A stretch of 64,000 bases of DNA from assembly GCA_001574975.1 (NCBI GenBank), contig KQ965838.1, positions 62,001-126,000 of the forward strand, given 5' to 3'. Position 1 is the stretch's first letter. Every line of letters starts with the position of its first letter. The position numbers and the translations under genes are program-made. The notes under the pieces are model-generated. The model was given only the letters and a program-made list of their open reading frames with translations, searched no databases and was not told where the DNA came from. The DNA comes from Gonapodya prolifera JEL478 (lineage: Eukaryota > Monoblepharomycota > Monoblepharidomycetes > Monoblepharidales > Gonapodyaceae). This document shows, piece after piece, positions 45,352 through 56,483 of the stretch.

Positions 45352-46894
45352 ATGCCAGACGTATCGACTGCGATGACGCCGAGTGATGGAGAGAAGGGCG
45401 CAGATGCCGCGAGGAAGAAGAAGGGACAGCCCAGCAGGAAGGGGAAGAAGGCGTGGGCAAAGAACATCGACATCACGGACGTCGAATCTGCGCTCGACGA
45501 CTTGAGGACGGACGAGAGGGTTCACGGGTGCGTTTTTTGGACCACCTGTTCCATTTTTCTCGCCCCACATATCTCTTACATCTCTCACCGCAATGCTGTA
45601 GCGGCCGGCTCTCTTCCCTCCCAGACTCGGCTCTGTTCTCCGTCGACAAGTCGGGCGACACGGCCACCGTAGTTTCTCTGGCAAAGGCCAAGAAGCGTCT
45701 AAGAATAGACGAGATTCTCACACCGGACTCCAAAATCCCGGGTGTATCCTCTCGGGCAAGAGCCAGAGGGGAGCTCAACTCTGAACAACGAGCTCTCGCC
45801 AAAAAGAAGCGTGAAGCCTCAAAGACATGGGCGGAGCTTGTCGAGCGGAAACGGAGAAAGCTTGAGAATGGAAAAGCGCTGGTCCAACGGCGTCCGGGCA
45901 AAGGAGCCTCTGTGGAACCCATCTGGACCGTTTTGGACACTGTCGCCACTGCCCCCACCCCCGAAGCCGCATCTCCCCCAGCTCTGGAATTCATCCCCCC
46001 CGCCGTTGTTCCCAAACGCCCCTCTACTCTGTACATCCCCCCAATCCAGCAGGTCGCTCTCTCCACGTTGCCCCACCCCGGTGCCTCTTACAACCCCACG
46101 TTCGAAGACCACCAGGAGGCCTTGCGTGAAGCCGTCACTGTCGAAGAGGAGAAGGCGCGCAAGCGGCGCGAGGCGGAAGAGAGAGCTGGAGGGCCTAACA
46201 GGGCCGGAAATGTTGAAAGACGCAACGCGATGCCTGGAGAAGAGGAGGTCGACGGGAGTGACGAAGATGAAGAGGAGGAGGAGGAGAAGGAGGGCAGCGA
46301 GGTGGATGATGGAGATGCGGACGTGAAAAAGAAGGAACCAAAGCGGAAGACTCGGCAAGAGCGGAACCGAGAAGCGCGCCGAAAAGAAATTGAGCGTGAA
46401 GAGGCCGCACGGAAGGAGGCGAAGAAACTCGAAAAACAACTGAAGAAGTGAGAGCTGCAACTGGTTCAATCTCTTTGTCTACCACATTTCACGCGACATC
46501 GTGCAGCCTCCCGAACATCGTGGCTTCGCTTCCCCGCACTGGCCCTACTGATCCGGCGCAGGCCCCGTCCAAACCTTCCAAACCTCCCCGCCTTGGACCC
46601 CACCGCGCCGAACCTCCCGTGGCCCGTGTTCTCTTGACCGAGGAACTCCCCGACGCGCTGCGCAAGCTGCAGCCCGAGGGGAACCTGTTGGAGGATATGG
46701 CTACCTCCATGTTTGCCAAAGGGGTGATGGAGCGCAGAATATACAAGCAGAATGGGGCGGGAAAGTTCACAGGCAAGGGTGGCAAGAACACGAGGAAGGA
46801 GGTGGGTGGTGAACAGGATTTCTCCAGAATCGCAACTTATTGTGTGATGGTTTTGTTGCAGTTCGAGACGCACACGTACAAACGCTTCCAGTAG
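45352..46894 (+). CDS. NOP53: Ribosome biogenesis protein NOP53 (GLTSCR2/PICT1 family)
   Basis: Late 60S maturation factor that brings the exosome and Mtr4 to pre-ribosomes. Starts MPDVSTAMTPSDGEKGADAA, basic, then KKAWAKNIDITDVESALDDL, and after one intron LFSVDKSGDTATVV. Next are EPIWTVLDTVATAPTPEA and ALEFIPPAVVPKRPSTLYIP, then HPGASYNPTFEDHQEALREA, a NOP53 signature. A Glu-rich and Lys-rich region leads to RKTRQERNREARRKEIEREE. A splice near 46451-46509 gives LPNIVASL, and the last exons give LPDALRKLQPEGNLLEDM and FETHTYKRFQ. Introns are short. The gene is convergent with RNase H2 subunit C. Confidence 0.87.
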
Positions 46895-47071
46895 ATACCG
46901 ACACGAGAAGACTCCATCTGCCGTGTCCGGCATACGCCGCCAGGGATTTGCAGCAACACTGCATCATCATCAAACATATCTGTTTCGAATTCGTTATATT
47001 ACATGACATTGGTTGGAAAATAATCTCTATGACAGTCTCCACATTGCAGACTCCATCTACCGCACGACCAT

Positions 47072-47765
47072 TCATTGTCCCACTGCCCCCGGATCAACAT
47101 GCTCGTGCAGCTTTCGCGCCAACTCGCACCAGTCGCCCACCCTCGCGTAAGGGTCTGTGAGCATCCCGGGGGCCTCGTCGTGGCCCCACACGACGATCCC
47201 GTCGAACGTCCGTAGAGCCAGGTGCTGCTTCGCAGGGGCCGTGTCATCTGTTTCATCCATTTGTGAGTCATCGCGTGCACGGCGCCGCGAAGGTGAAGGC
47301 TGGGTGGGGCGGGCGGGCGAGTCGTAGAGGACGAAGCCTGTGTGGGGTTGGGGTGGTGAGACGCGCGATACCGCAAGAGGGTAGGAGATGGCCACACAAA
47401 AGCTTACCTTTGTAGCCTACTGGTACTTTGACTTTACGCCCTTTGAGCAGTCTTCCCCGGAACACGGTCTCCAGTGTCCCCTCGTGAGAATCTTTACCGT
47501 CCTGCTTCGCGCTTCCACCATCCTTGCCAGCCGGCGATCCCTCCTGAGCACCTTCACCCGACGCAGCACTGGCGCCGTCTTTTCCTCCTTCAATCGCCAG
47601 TTTCCTCTCCTCCACCTTTTCGCCTTCGTCCCCGTCCACCCTCTCTACCACGAGGAACCGCTTCACTTCTGTGGGGCCGTCGTAGTTGATTCTACAAGGG
47701 AGGAGGTGGATGGTCGTGGGTGGAGCGCGAGCGAGGCTTGCGGGGGGGATGTGAACGGAGTTCAT
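47072..47765 (-). CDS. RNH203: Ribonuclease H2 subunit C
   Basis: Non-catalytic subunit of RNase H2, which removes ribonucleotides from DNA. Exon 1: MNSVHIPPASLARAPPTTIH followed by LLPCRINYDGPTEVKRFLVV, the family start ('hLLPC.I.YdGp..v..ff'). A low-complexity Gly/Lys/Asp insert follows, then TVFRGRLLKGRKVKVPVGYK, a strong RNASEH2C signature. An intron of about 60 nt near 47345-47408 joins to GFVLYDSPARP. The end is HLALRTFDGIVVWGHDEAPG...VGQ at 47072. An upstream Met at 47843 would add a Pro-rich extension; the Met at 47765 fits the family better. Head-to-head with the kinase-LRR gene, 230 nt apart. Confidence 0.85.
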
Positions 47766-47995
47766 AGCGCGTTGGGAGTTGATTTGGGGGAATGGGTGGC
47801 CAGTTGGGAGGGATGTGGAGGGAGTGCAGCGCTTTGATGGCAACAGGCGTGATGGCGGGAGGAAAACGCTTGGAAAACAAGTGCTTCACTTGGGGTGTTG
47901 GCCAGGTGAAACCGACACCACCGAGTGCCTCCGTAGTCCACAGTTGCCGCATACCTTTCGTTGGATTGCCTGATTGGGTATCTGCCAGATACACA

Positions 47996-50900
47996 ATGCT
48001 TTCGACTGCACAGCCCCAGCCCATTGCCAATCCAGCGATTCCAGCGATTCCATTCCATGACCTTATTCCCGGCTCCCGGGATTGGATGGTGAGTTCCACA
48101 GCAGCACTTGGTATCGGTTTCTTTGCCGACTTCTCGCCCACAGACAAAAAAAGAGCACGTGGAGATTTCAAGCGACGTCCTCGGAATTGGTGGCTATGGG
48201 ATCGTGTACAAGGGTGTATGGCGGTTCGGGAAAGTGCCACTCGCCATTAAAAAACTACGGGATTCCGCGGGGTACAGTCGGGAAGTGCAAGAGGTGAGTT
48301 GAACTGAATCGAATCTTTGGATTCAAGTACGTGCGTTACAAAAGCGAGAATCTTGCAGAACTTTTTGAACGAAGTCGAAGTTTGGTGGAAGTTGAAACAT
48401 CAAAACGTTCTCCCTCTGCTCGGCGCTTGCATTGACGATCCGAACGAGCCCTTCATGCTGTCACCCTTGATGGAGAACGGCAGCGTAATGGAGTATCTTT
48501 ACCGCCACCCTGAAGCAAACACACCACGGAGAAAGCTTCAGTTGCTTATGGATATTTGCGGTGCGATGGATTATCTCCACGAGCACGGAATTGTGCATAC
48601 GGAGTGAGCTGTAAATGGGATATGTCAACTTTGGATGTTTCGTCACCGTGTTTGTCTCAATAGTTTGAAGCCCAACAACATGCTTGTCGATAAACAGGGC
48701 AGGTTGTTCATCACTGACTTTGGATTTGCGAAGGTATGTGAGGTTCGGCAACGTTTGTCTCATAATGAAACCAAACTCGCCACAGGTTAAGGTGAGGACG
48801 CCCGATCTTTGAGATCTCCCAATACCTTCATACTACATTTGCGAATCAAAGGACTCTGCCGTGTCCGGAACTCGAGTAGGAACAGGTAGGTTTCGCGAAT
48901 CAATCCACCATTGCTAGGTCCAAGCAGCGGGACGTTCTATTTCAGGCAGCTACATGCCACCGGAGCGACTGGCTCTTTGGTTCTGGAACTCGCCAGTCAC
49001 ACATAACGTGTCGACCCGAGGTGAGTGATGCATTATGCTTGGATCACGGTAACTTGGACAACAGCTCACCATCAAATAGCGGGGGATATTTACTCGTTCG
49101 GCATATCTCTCTATGAAATCTGGAGCCGCCAGCCTGCATTTCAGTGGAGCACGCGAAGCCCTGAAGAGCAACAGGCGGTGTATAGCGGCATTATCGGTGG
49201 AACGCTGCGCCCGGACACGACGCTCGTCAGCGACATGCCACAGGAACTGCAACTTCTGATGAAGCAATGCTGGGCTGCGGTGAGTTTGCGCAAAAGTCCT
49301 GGGACATGCAACTGTCGTACATTCTTTCGCGCGATCAGAATCCCGACTCGCGACCGAAAGGGTTTGGTGTACTCTTTGACGCCATCAGCAAACTTCTGTA
49401 AGTGGAGCGTGCTCATGGGATTCAACTGCGATGACAGCATGTCAATAATATTTTATAGTGAAGCGCTTCCCGAGGAGCCTGTGTTTCTTCTTCAGACATC
49501 TAGTAGTGTGAACACCGTCCCGGCTATGATGGAAACACAAAATCCACCGAAATGGCGGGAGTTGACCCCGGATGAGAAACGACTCCCTCCCGAAATTCAA
49601 GAGGCCATTCTCTCTTTGTCCAATGGGTCTCCACTTGAGCTTGACCTTTCAGGTGAAGTACTGCGCAGACAACTTGACGCTTGACAACTGACTTTGTGTT
49701 CCTTAGCAAAATTTGTCCCACATGAGACTTTGCAAGCTGAGCAACTCGCACTTGCCGCGTTTGAGGCTTGTTGGTAGCAACTGCAATTTGTGATCCGTTT
49801 ACCCCTGTTATACTCAATGGTGTTGCAGGGAACGTTGTATTCCAAAAGCGGATCGTGGCAATGCGTCAAAATCCCAAGCCGCTTCTCGCCTTTGAGGTTA
49901 TTGCTCAAGACAATGAGCGGCGCCGTGTTGATTTAGAGAACAATAGAGCAAAGGAAGAAGGTAAATCAAGCGTTGTTTGATTTCATTCTTCGCCGTTTCA
50001 TTTGGAAAACTCTCTGTGCAGTCGAGAGAAGGCACAACCTAGACGATGCTACTATGGCTACGCGATTACGACCGCTCTGTGATGCATTGAGCGCGAACAG
50101 ATCGTTGCTTGTTCTAAACTTTGCATGTGAGAACACTCTTCTGTGATATCGCTTTCTCGTTGTCATTATACTATTGCCAAAAGACAACCGGATCACTGAT
50201 CCTGGAATGAGAGTCTTTGCTGATGTCTTACGGCGAAATGGAGCGCTCAGATCTCTAGACTTGAGCCGTGAGATGTCCCGCCTTGATATGAGCTCCACCA
50301 GTTGTTTCACATCCATTTCGTTTCACAGGAAACAAAATCTCGGGTGAAGGTGGAGCGTCGTTGGGAGATGGTCTCCGTGCAAACATGTGCCTGTCGGTGC
50401 TAGATCTGAGCAGTAATGCACTTGGTGACAGTGGGGCACGTTGGATTGCGGAAGCGCTGAAAGAAAATTCGACCCTTTCAGAACTTAACTTGGGCGGTAA
50501 GCCTTTATTTCAAATATCTCCAGGCACAAATATCTCAGACTCTCGCTCCTCCGACCTAAGGATGTGGCATTGGTAATGAAGGCTCGAAAGTCTTGGGCGA
50601 GGCGTTAAAGTTGAATAAGGGGCTTAAGGCACTTCGCATTGAAAGTGCGTCGACGTAACTCCAAGCAGGTGTCTCCTCTGACTTTTAGCGATTTTGGTCA
50701 TAGGGAATCGAATTGGAGATGCCGGTCTGGTAGCTTTAATCGATGCTATCACCATGTGTAGAATGGAATCACTCTCGCTTTCAAATCAGCAGTCAAGTGA
50801 GTTTTTAAAATGGCAGACTTGCGTTTACCCCACTGCTCATTGTTGTGCAGGTATTGGATCTGAAACCATCGAAGCCATCGCGGAATCTTTGAGTCGGACA

Positions 50901-51824
50901 AATCTTAAAACTTTCAAATTTAATGGTGGCTGTTATCGTTTTCTTTGCTTTCTTCTGCTTCTGATGACTTCAATTCACCTTGGTAGTAATGGAGATCGGC
51001 GATGACGGCGCCAGGGCTTTTGCGCTTGCTTTGAAAAGCAACAAAACTATTGAAAACTTGCACCTCGAACGTAGGTGGCAGCAAATATCAGTGTGCTTGC
51101 CTGAAGGTGTCAAAACCCATATTCCCCTTCAAAGTTAACAAAATTGGGAGCGGCGGAGCCGTTCACTTGGGGGAAATGCTACGAAATAACGAAACGTTGC
51201 AAAAGCTGTTTCTGCACCGTGAGTGTGGTCTTGCATGTGTTCGCTACTGCATAGTGGAAGATCCCACCCCCACCATGACCCCCCCAGGTAACAACATTCG
51301 CCCAACTGGAGCGCGTGCAATTGGGGAAGCACTTGCGTTCAACACGCGTCTGTCAATACTGGACATCAGAGGTACGAATGACCAAGGATTCTCTCCCACT
51401 GGGCCTAATTGACACTCGCGCGTAGAAAATTCAATTGGAGGCGTCCTTCCTGACTCGGGTGAGACTGGTGGGTATTGTTTCCCATTTGATATGGAATGCG
51501 AACAATTTGTGACCTGAATGGTTGCTTCAGACGAGCACACGGGCATTCACTGTATCGCAGATGCCCTAAAGGCGAATGGAACACTTCAATACCTTGGAAT
51601 TTTTGGTAATTAAATGGCTGCTGCTCGCTTTGCATTGTTTATAACCTTACGCCTACGCAGAGTACGATATGAAACCGGAAATGACAAAATACGTACAAGT
51701 GAGTACGAAACACAGTTGGGTCGATAGTGCCTCTAACGAAGTCACATATAAGGATGTTATTGAAAGCGCTAATCGAACTTGCACAATTTTTGATGATGAA
51801 AGTCAAATACTTGATGTAATTTAG
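47996..51824 (+). CDS. TKL-like protein kinase fused to about eleven RI-type leucine-rich repeats
   Basis: Receptor-like kinase without a visible membrane segment or signal. N-terminus MLSTAQPQPIANPAIPAIPF, then the kinase: glycine loop GIGGYGIVYKG, catalytic Lys in PLAIKKL, Glu in NEVEVWWKLKH, catalytic loop HTDLKPNN (HRD replaced by HTD), DFG in FITDFGFAK, APE as MPPERL, then GDIYSFGISLYEI. A linker (RELTPDEKRLPPEIQEAIL) leads to leucine-rich repeats of the ribonuclease-inhibitor kind, about 28 residues each, such as NRITDPGMRVFADVLRRNGA, GDDGARAFALALKSNKTIEN and RPTGARAIGEALAFNTRLSI. The end is DVIESANRTCTIFDDESQIL...VI, TAG at 51822-51824. About 20 short introns; those in the LRR part are all phase 1. 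Catalytic Lys, Glu, Asp and DFG are present. The function is unknown; a sensor or scaffold role is inference. Confidence 0.8.
50022..51612 (+). other. Leucine-rich repeat exon array of the kinase gene
   Basis: Repeats are carried mostly one per exon (one exon holds two). Example: exon 50184-50267 is 84 nt, coding exactly one 28-residue repeat, flanked by intron 50127-50183 and the intron that starts at 50268. At each border the splice falls after the first base of the codon following LxLx, for example NFA(Y)NRI, LDLS(R)NKI, ALRIE(R)NRI, LHLE(L)NKI and LFLH(R)NNI. All borders I could read are phase 1. Confidence 0.75.
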
Positions 51825-51961
51825 TGTAACGTAGTGCGAAGTCAAGTACTCGTGGACCTCTCAAAAGATACATCGACCCAAGAGCACCTTGAAGGTTGGT
51901 GTAAAAATGAAGGTGCAAAATCAGAACTTTTTCAAAGGCCGGCTCCCGGGCGTCTCAAACG

Positions 51962-52621
51962 ATGTATCGTCCCACACGCATTCCTTCAATGACGTCGCTT
52001 TTACTCCCGAGGAGGGCAATCTTGGGATCCTGGGATCTTGGAGAGCATGGCGGCGTGGAATCGCGATTGAAGAAGTCTCAACCGATCCCCTCTTTATCTC
52101 CACCATCACATGCACGCCGACGGCTCTTTTCCTCACTTCCGTCACCTCTGCGTCAGGAGGCTTTTCTTGAGCCATCCTCGAGGCAACCGCAATCCTCACT
52201 TGGGAGTGTCACTCCCCAAAACTCGTCACCCCTCAACCCCACCTCGACGGAAGCAATCCCCGCCTCCTGTCTCGCGCTTCTCTCCAAAGATACAAATTTG
52301 TACGCCATCGCTGAGATACGGGGCCGGCCGTACCACGTACACAAGAACGACGTGGTTGTACTGGACAGGGCGAACGATTTGAGGGTGGGAGATGTCATAC
52401 GCCTGGATACGGTTACGGAAGTCGGTGGCGACAACTACGTGCTGCAGGGGAAACCGTTCGTTCAAAACGATTGGATTGACATTCAGTGTGTGTGTCTTGA
52501 ACACACTACAGGGCAGCCCATGCTCATCAAGAAGCAGCGGCGGAGGGGCCAGAGAAAAGTTGTCATCAACGAACAGCATGTAACTCTGCTCAGAGTTAGT
52601 AAGCTAGTTGTTAAAGCATGA
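51962..52621 (+). CDS. Mitochondrial large-subunit ribosomal protein bL21
   Basis: Single open frame. An N-terminal presequence-like part (MTSLLLPRRAILGSWDLGEH from 51989; ARRRLFSSLPSPLRQ) and a Ser/Pro linker precede the L21 domain: LYAIAEIRGRPYHVHKNDVV, LRVGDVIRLDTVTEVGGDNY, VLQGKPFVQNDWIDIQCVCL, then EHTTGQPMLIKKQRRRGQRK and HVTLLRVSKLVV. Strong match to the L21p family, which binds 23S-type rRNA. The start may be 51962 or the Met at 51989. No intron is needed. It follows the kinase gene by about 140 nt on the same strand. Confidence 0.9.
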   Translation: MYRPTRIPSMTSLLLPRRAILGSWDLGEHGGVESRLKKSQPIPSLSPPSHARRRLFSSLPSPLRQEAFLEPSSRQPQSSLGSVTPQNSSPLNPTSTEAIPASCLALLSKDTNLYAIAEIRGRPYHVHKNDVVVLDRANDLRVGDVIRLDTVTEVGGDNYVLQGKPFVQNDWIDIQCVCLEHTTGQPMLIKKQRRRGQRKVVINEQHVTLLRVSKLVVKA

Positions 52622-53216
52622 GCATGTAGCTTTCTCGTGTATGCACGTAATGTGGACGCAATGTGGACACCCGGATTGTTCTGAACTAAAAGGGAGAAGT
52701 GAAACGCATCTCTTGGTGACTTGGATTGTGTCATCCGACGTGGTATGGCTGAGAAAGGGTAAGCCGAGACATAAATATCTCCATGGAACTCATCCTCCCA
52801 ACTTGTCATTCAAATAGGGCATTGTCTATTTAAGCGTTATCATTGAATGCTTCTATTTTCTCAATTTACCTGATTTTTCTTCTCAAATGCTGACCCCTCG
52901 TGCCCTCACGAACAAGCGAAATGCGAATCCGCCGTCTCCCTTCCAGTGCACACGATACTGCCAGGGCGTCTTTCACACGTTTTTGTGAGCATTCTAAGCA
53001 CCAGACGCGGTACCTGGGTTTGTCCTCAAGGACAGTCTTTCTCGTTCTGCACGTGGTGCAACATCGAGTTCAAAACACTTGCACCGACACACACATCCAG
53101 AATATCCAGAGCGACAGGAGGTTTTGACGAGGCTCACTCTCACTCAGTCTAAGGATGACAGGGTACACTTGGATATATAGACCTAATGGCGGCTGTCACC
53201 TTCCTTTCACACGCTA
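52622..53216. other. Non-coding stretch after bL21m
   Basis: Short frames only. It should hold the bL21m 3' UTR. No recognised element before the hairpin-repeat cluster. Confidence 0.5.
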
Positions 53217-54221
53217 TTTTGGTGGTCCGTTTGTAAAGCCATTTCATGGCTCACGGGCGAGGCACAGAAATGTTGGAACTTCGGATCGGAACTCTGCGCC
53301 GAATAGGGACCGGGACACTGTTCGTCGTCACCCACTGTGACATCATCAACATAATCATCTTCCATCCCCAAGCACTCTCGTGCGCTCAAATGCCTTCTTG
53401 CACACCGCAATCTGAAATTTATTTGCAGCGCTTGCGAAAACGACGTGCGACACATGGCTTCGTCACTCTTTCATTACGCATTTTTCGATTGCCTGTTTTT
53501 CATACACTTTTGGTCACGCGTCTCACAGCCATAATGTGGCCTGTAGGCGCGTGACACACATCATCTGGATCGTGAATTATCCACCCACTCTTCTCTATTC
53601 ATTCTGTTCTTGGTCGCGCGTCTCAAATCCGAGAAGTTGTCTCTTGTGCGACCGGACAAGTGGACTTCCATGGGTTTGAGAAGCGGTAAACGCTGTCCCA
53701 ACTCAATGCTCCGTCAATTGCGCCTTACTCGCCTGACAAGCCTCATCACATTTTGGTCGCTCGTCGTAAAGCCATCCGCCATGGCGATACGCGGGTCACA
53801 CCAGTGTCCACACCTTTGGGGGTCTGCCGCGAAAAGGAACCCACGCGGCCTTGCTTCCGCAAAGATGGTGATGACCGTACATTATTTGACACAGGCGTTC
53901 TTCAACTTGCTCCCCAACCACGTCCGTGCGCATGTCACCGCACTCACTCGTACCAGGTCATGACTACATTTCTGTGAGCGCTCTGCCTGCCAAATGTGTT
54001 GCTGCAGTGGTCGTCACAACAGTCAAAAATAGACGGACTTTGGAGTGCAACAGACTGGAGCTACCCGCGTATTTCGTTTTCTTCGTTTTGATAAGACCAA
54101 CGTCGGTGTTTCCAGCAGCATCTTGTACCTACCAATCGCTGAGCTCCGTGTCACATACTCATACACCTGTTTTTGGTCAGACGTCTCACAGCCACAAGCT
54201 GGCTTCTAGGCGGGTCACAAG
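53217..54221. repeat. Cluster of five degenerate ~50-bp hairpin repeats
   Basis: Five related units begin ttttggt(c) or ttcttggtc, at about 53217-53265, 53508-53556, 53608-53660, 53751-53804 and 54171-54221. Typical unit: TTTTGGTCACGCGTCTCA, an inner AGCCAT...ATGGC-type inverted pair, then GGCGCGTGACAC, so the outer arms (GTCACGCG / CGCGTGAC) also pair. Copies at 53508 and 54171 are most alike (both share catacac... before the unit and GCGTCTCACAGCC or ACGTCTCACAGCC inside). Copies at 53217 and 53751 share GTAAAGCCAT. No protein is coded. These could be degenerate MITE-like or other foldback repeats. Confidence 0.55.
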
Positions 54222-54613
54222 AGAGTGCACGTTTTTCACACTCGCCACCACGATGGATAAGGCCCGACCAACGTCACGGCGCAGACACGTCAGTGTACTC
54301 GGACATGGAAAACAGTGAAGTGAGCGAATGCCAAATGGATACGTACGAAGGGCAGTTGATGCTTGCGGAGGTTGAAGTACGTACGGGAGACATTCCAGTG
54401 CTGGTCTTGAGGAACGTGGACCACTTCAGTTGACATGTGTCGTCGTATCAGGAGTGTTGAACAAACGCAGACTCAAAAGGATCACGCATACGGGCGAGAT
54501 AGCGGGACGCCCGCAGGTGTTCGAATTGTGAGGGACCATGCAATTGTTGTGATTTGGCGCAGTTTTCTTAGCGAAGTGCACTTTCAATCGAAGAAAGCCC
54601 ACTATTCCCTCTT

Positions 54614-55640
54614 CTAGACACACTTCCGACGAGAAAACGGGACAGGATGAGGGCTCTTCGCGTTCGAGCTACCGATGTGGCTACTCGGCGAGAGGAACCT
54701 GCGACGACGAGACATTTCCAGCCGAAGTCCCCGGAAAAGGACGACAGAAGGTCTCGGAGTTCGTTTTTGCGAGTGGGCGGGATGATGGTTCCAAACGGGT
54801 GTGGAAGGACTCGGGGTACTTTGGAATGTATCCGACGGTGGCATCTGTCCATTCTCTCGCTCAGGGCTTATTCCGTCGAACTCTGAATGTGGTCTGGAAT
54901 CGAGTATCGCCGCTGCTCTTTCATTCGCGCTGCCAATCCACAGAGGGTTCGTCATTCTTTTCGATATCCGGGTTGATTTCAATGGAATTCGGTGTCCTCC
55001 GCGCGGGTGGATTCCCAGTGCGAGTTTGGAGTTGAAACTAAAGTTGGCATGGACTTTCACCGCCACCACATTCTTTTCAACACTTCATGGACGGAGAATA
55101 CAGCGGATTCAACGATTGCTCATGAATTTAATGAAAACTATTTTCGGTTGGGAACAACATTATGGACGGAGTCGGATTCTTCTCGGTGTTCGTTGTGGGG
55201 GAGTGCCCGCGAAGGTGTGGAGGCCCGAGCGCATTCTTCCAATGCTGCGGTTGAGCCGCTGCGGATAACTGCAACCAATTTTCGCCTTTTCATGTCCTAA
55301 ACTTTCTAACCCAGCGCCCAGCGCTCCCCCGAGGACGGATACTGCTGCAGCGGCGAAAGCCATCCCACTGAGTCCAGTGGGTCCCGTCCCGGAGTTGGCC
55401 GCCGGTGCGGGACTGGGGTGGCCCGAAGGGTGTCTCCTCCATCCACGCCCGTGTCTGGTAATGAATGGAGCCGTTGGCACCCGAGACGCCTGAGAGGGAG
55501 TGAAGTCTGCACAGACTCTGTCCAAGCGCGTTGCCCTCGCTGGCAATCTTGCCCGAACGCCACGCGTAAAACCGGTCTGCGGTTCCCTAGCGTGTTGTGT
55601 GGCGGATGGTGTCTCGGACCGGCGGCGACACGCCCAGGCA
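54614..55640 (-). other. Unassigned open frames, possible gene remnant
   Basis: Two minus-strand frames look mildly protein-like. One holds PSPAPAANSGTGPTGLSG then MAFAAAAVSVLGGALGAGL, resembling a C-terminal hydrophobic anchor after a small-residue linker (GPI-signal-like). The other holds SANERAAAILDSRPHSEFDG and a basic Ser-rich end. I could not join them or find a family. They may be part of an unrecognised surface protein or chance. Confidence 0.2.
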
Positions 55641-55700
55641 TGGTACTGAATGGGGCTGGAGAGGGTTTTTCAGCCTCGACTTTCCTCTTCCACTGTCCTC

Positions 55701-55748
55701 TTCGACTCTTCTACTCTTCCACTCTTCTACTCTTCTACTCTTCTACTC
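55701..55748 (+). repeat. 8-bp microsatellite (ttctactc)
   Basis: Six head-to-tail octamers, four identical ttctactc and two single-base variants (ttcgactc, ttccactc). Confidence 0.9.
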
Positions 55749-56483
55749 CTGGCAAAGACTTGTCTTTTACGCTTCGGCGTTGCTGTCGGACTTACGATGG
55801 CTAAAATCTACTGTTAAAACGAGCGAGGCTGACTCGCCCCAAATACTGTTACTTCAAACAAACAATCCAATGAAAACTGGAGTCTTATGGAACTACTTTC
55901 TGGAAGTTGTTGTTGTTCCAAGAGCTATTTGCGAGTTATCAGTTTCAGAATTAGCTTCGTTCAAATGTGCAAGAGACATGAGTTGGAATCTTTTCGAACT
56001 CGTATCAAAGGACAGAAGTCAACAGTGTCGAGCATGTCCGTTTTTTTTTCATGTCCCCACTTGCGATGGTTCTTCTTGACGCCACGCACCGATCCTCGGC
56101 TCTTCTCGCGACGAATTGACTCTGTAACGTGCCGTTGGAGTAACCTACACTGTGAAGCGCCTTTCTCTAAGCGTAGCAAACACGTCGCCCATTGCACCAC
56201 ATAGCACCAGGGCGAGTGGAGTGACGACCAATGTCTTCCAAGAACGGCAGCTCACGAAACTCTTCGGACGTAGAGGTATCAGAAAATGTTTTTCAAAAGT
56301 GATACAACGAAGGCTTGTAAGACAAACGAGCTTAAAAGGTTCCAACAACGTTTATCGCTTCCGACATAGCGGCGAATGCGATTCAGAATTTATGTAAACA
56401 CATTGTTCCAGACAAGAACTTGTAGAATTCAAACATACAAATAATAACAATGTACAAACCATCGGTATCGCTGCGAGTTGACA
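55749..56483. other. Non-coding stretch before the membrane-protein gene
   Basis: Only short frames without protein-like character. It likely includes the 3' UTR of the minus-strand gene ending at 56484. Confidence 0.45.

Noticed and set aside
54801-55268. Plus-strand frame of about 155 codons.
   Set aside because: Composition is not protein-like and it overlaps slightly better minus-strand frames. No family seen.
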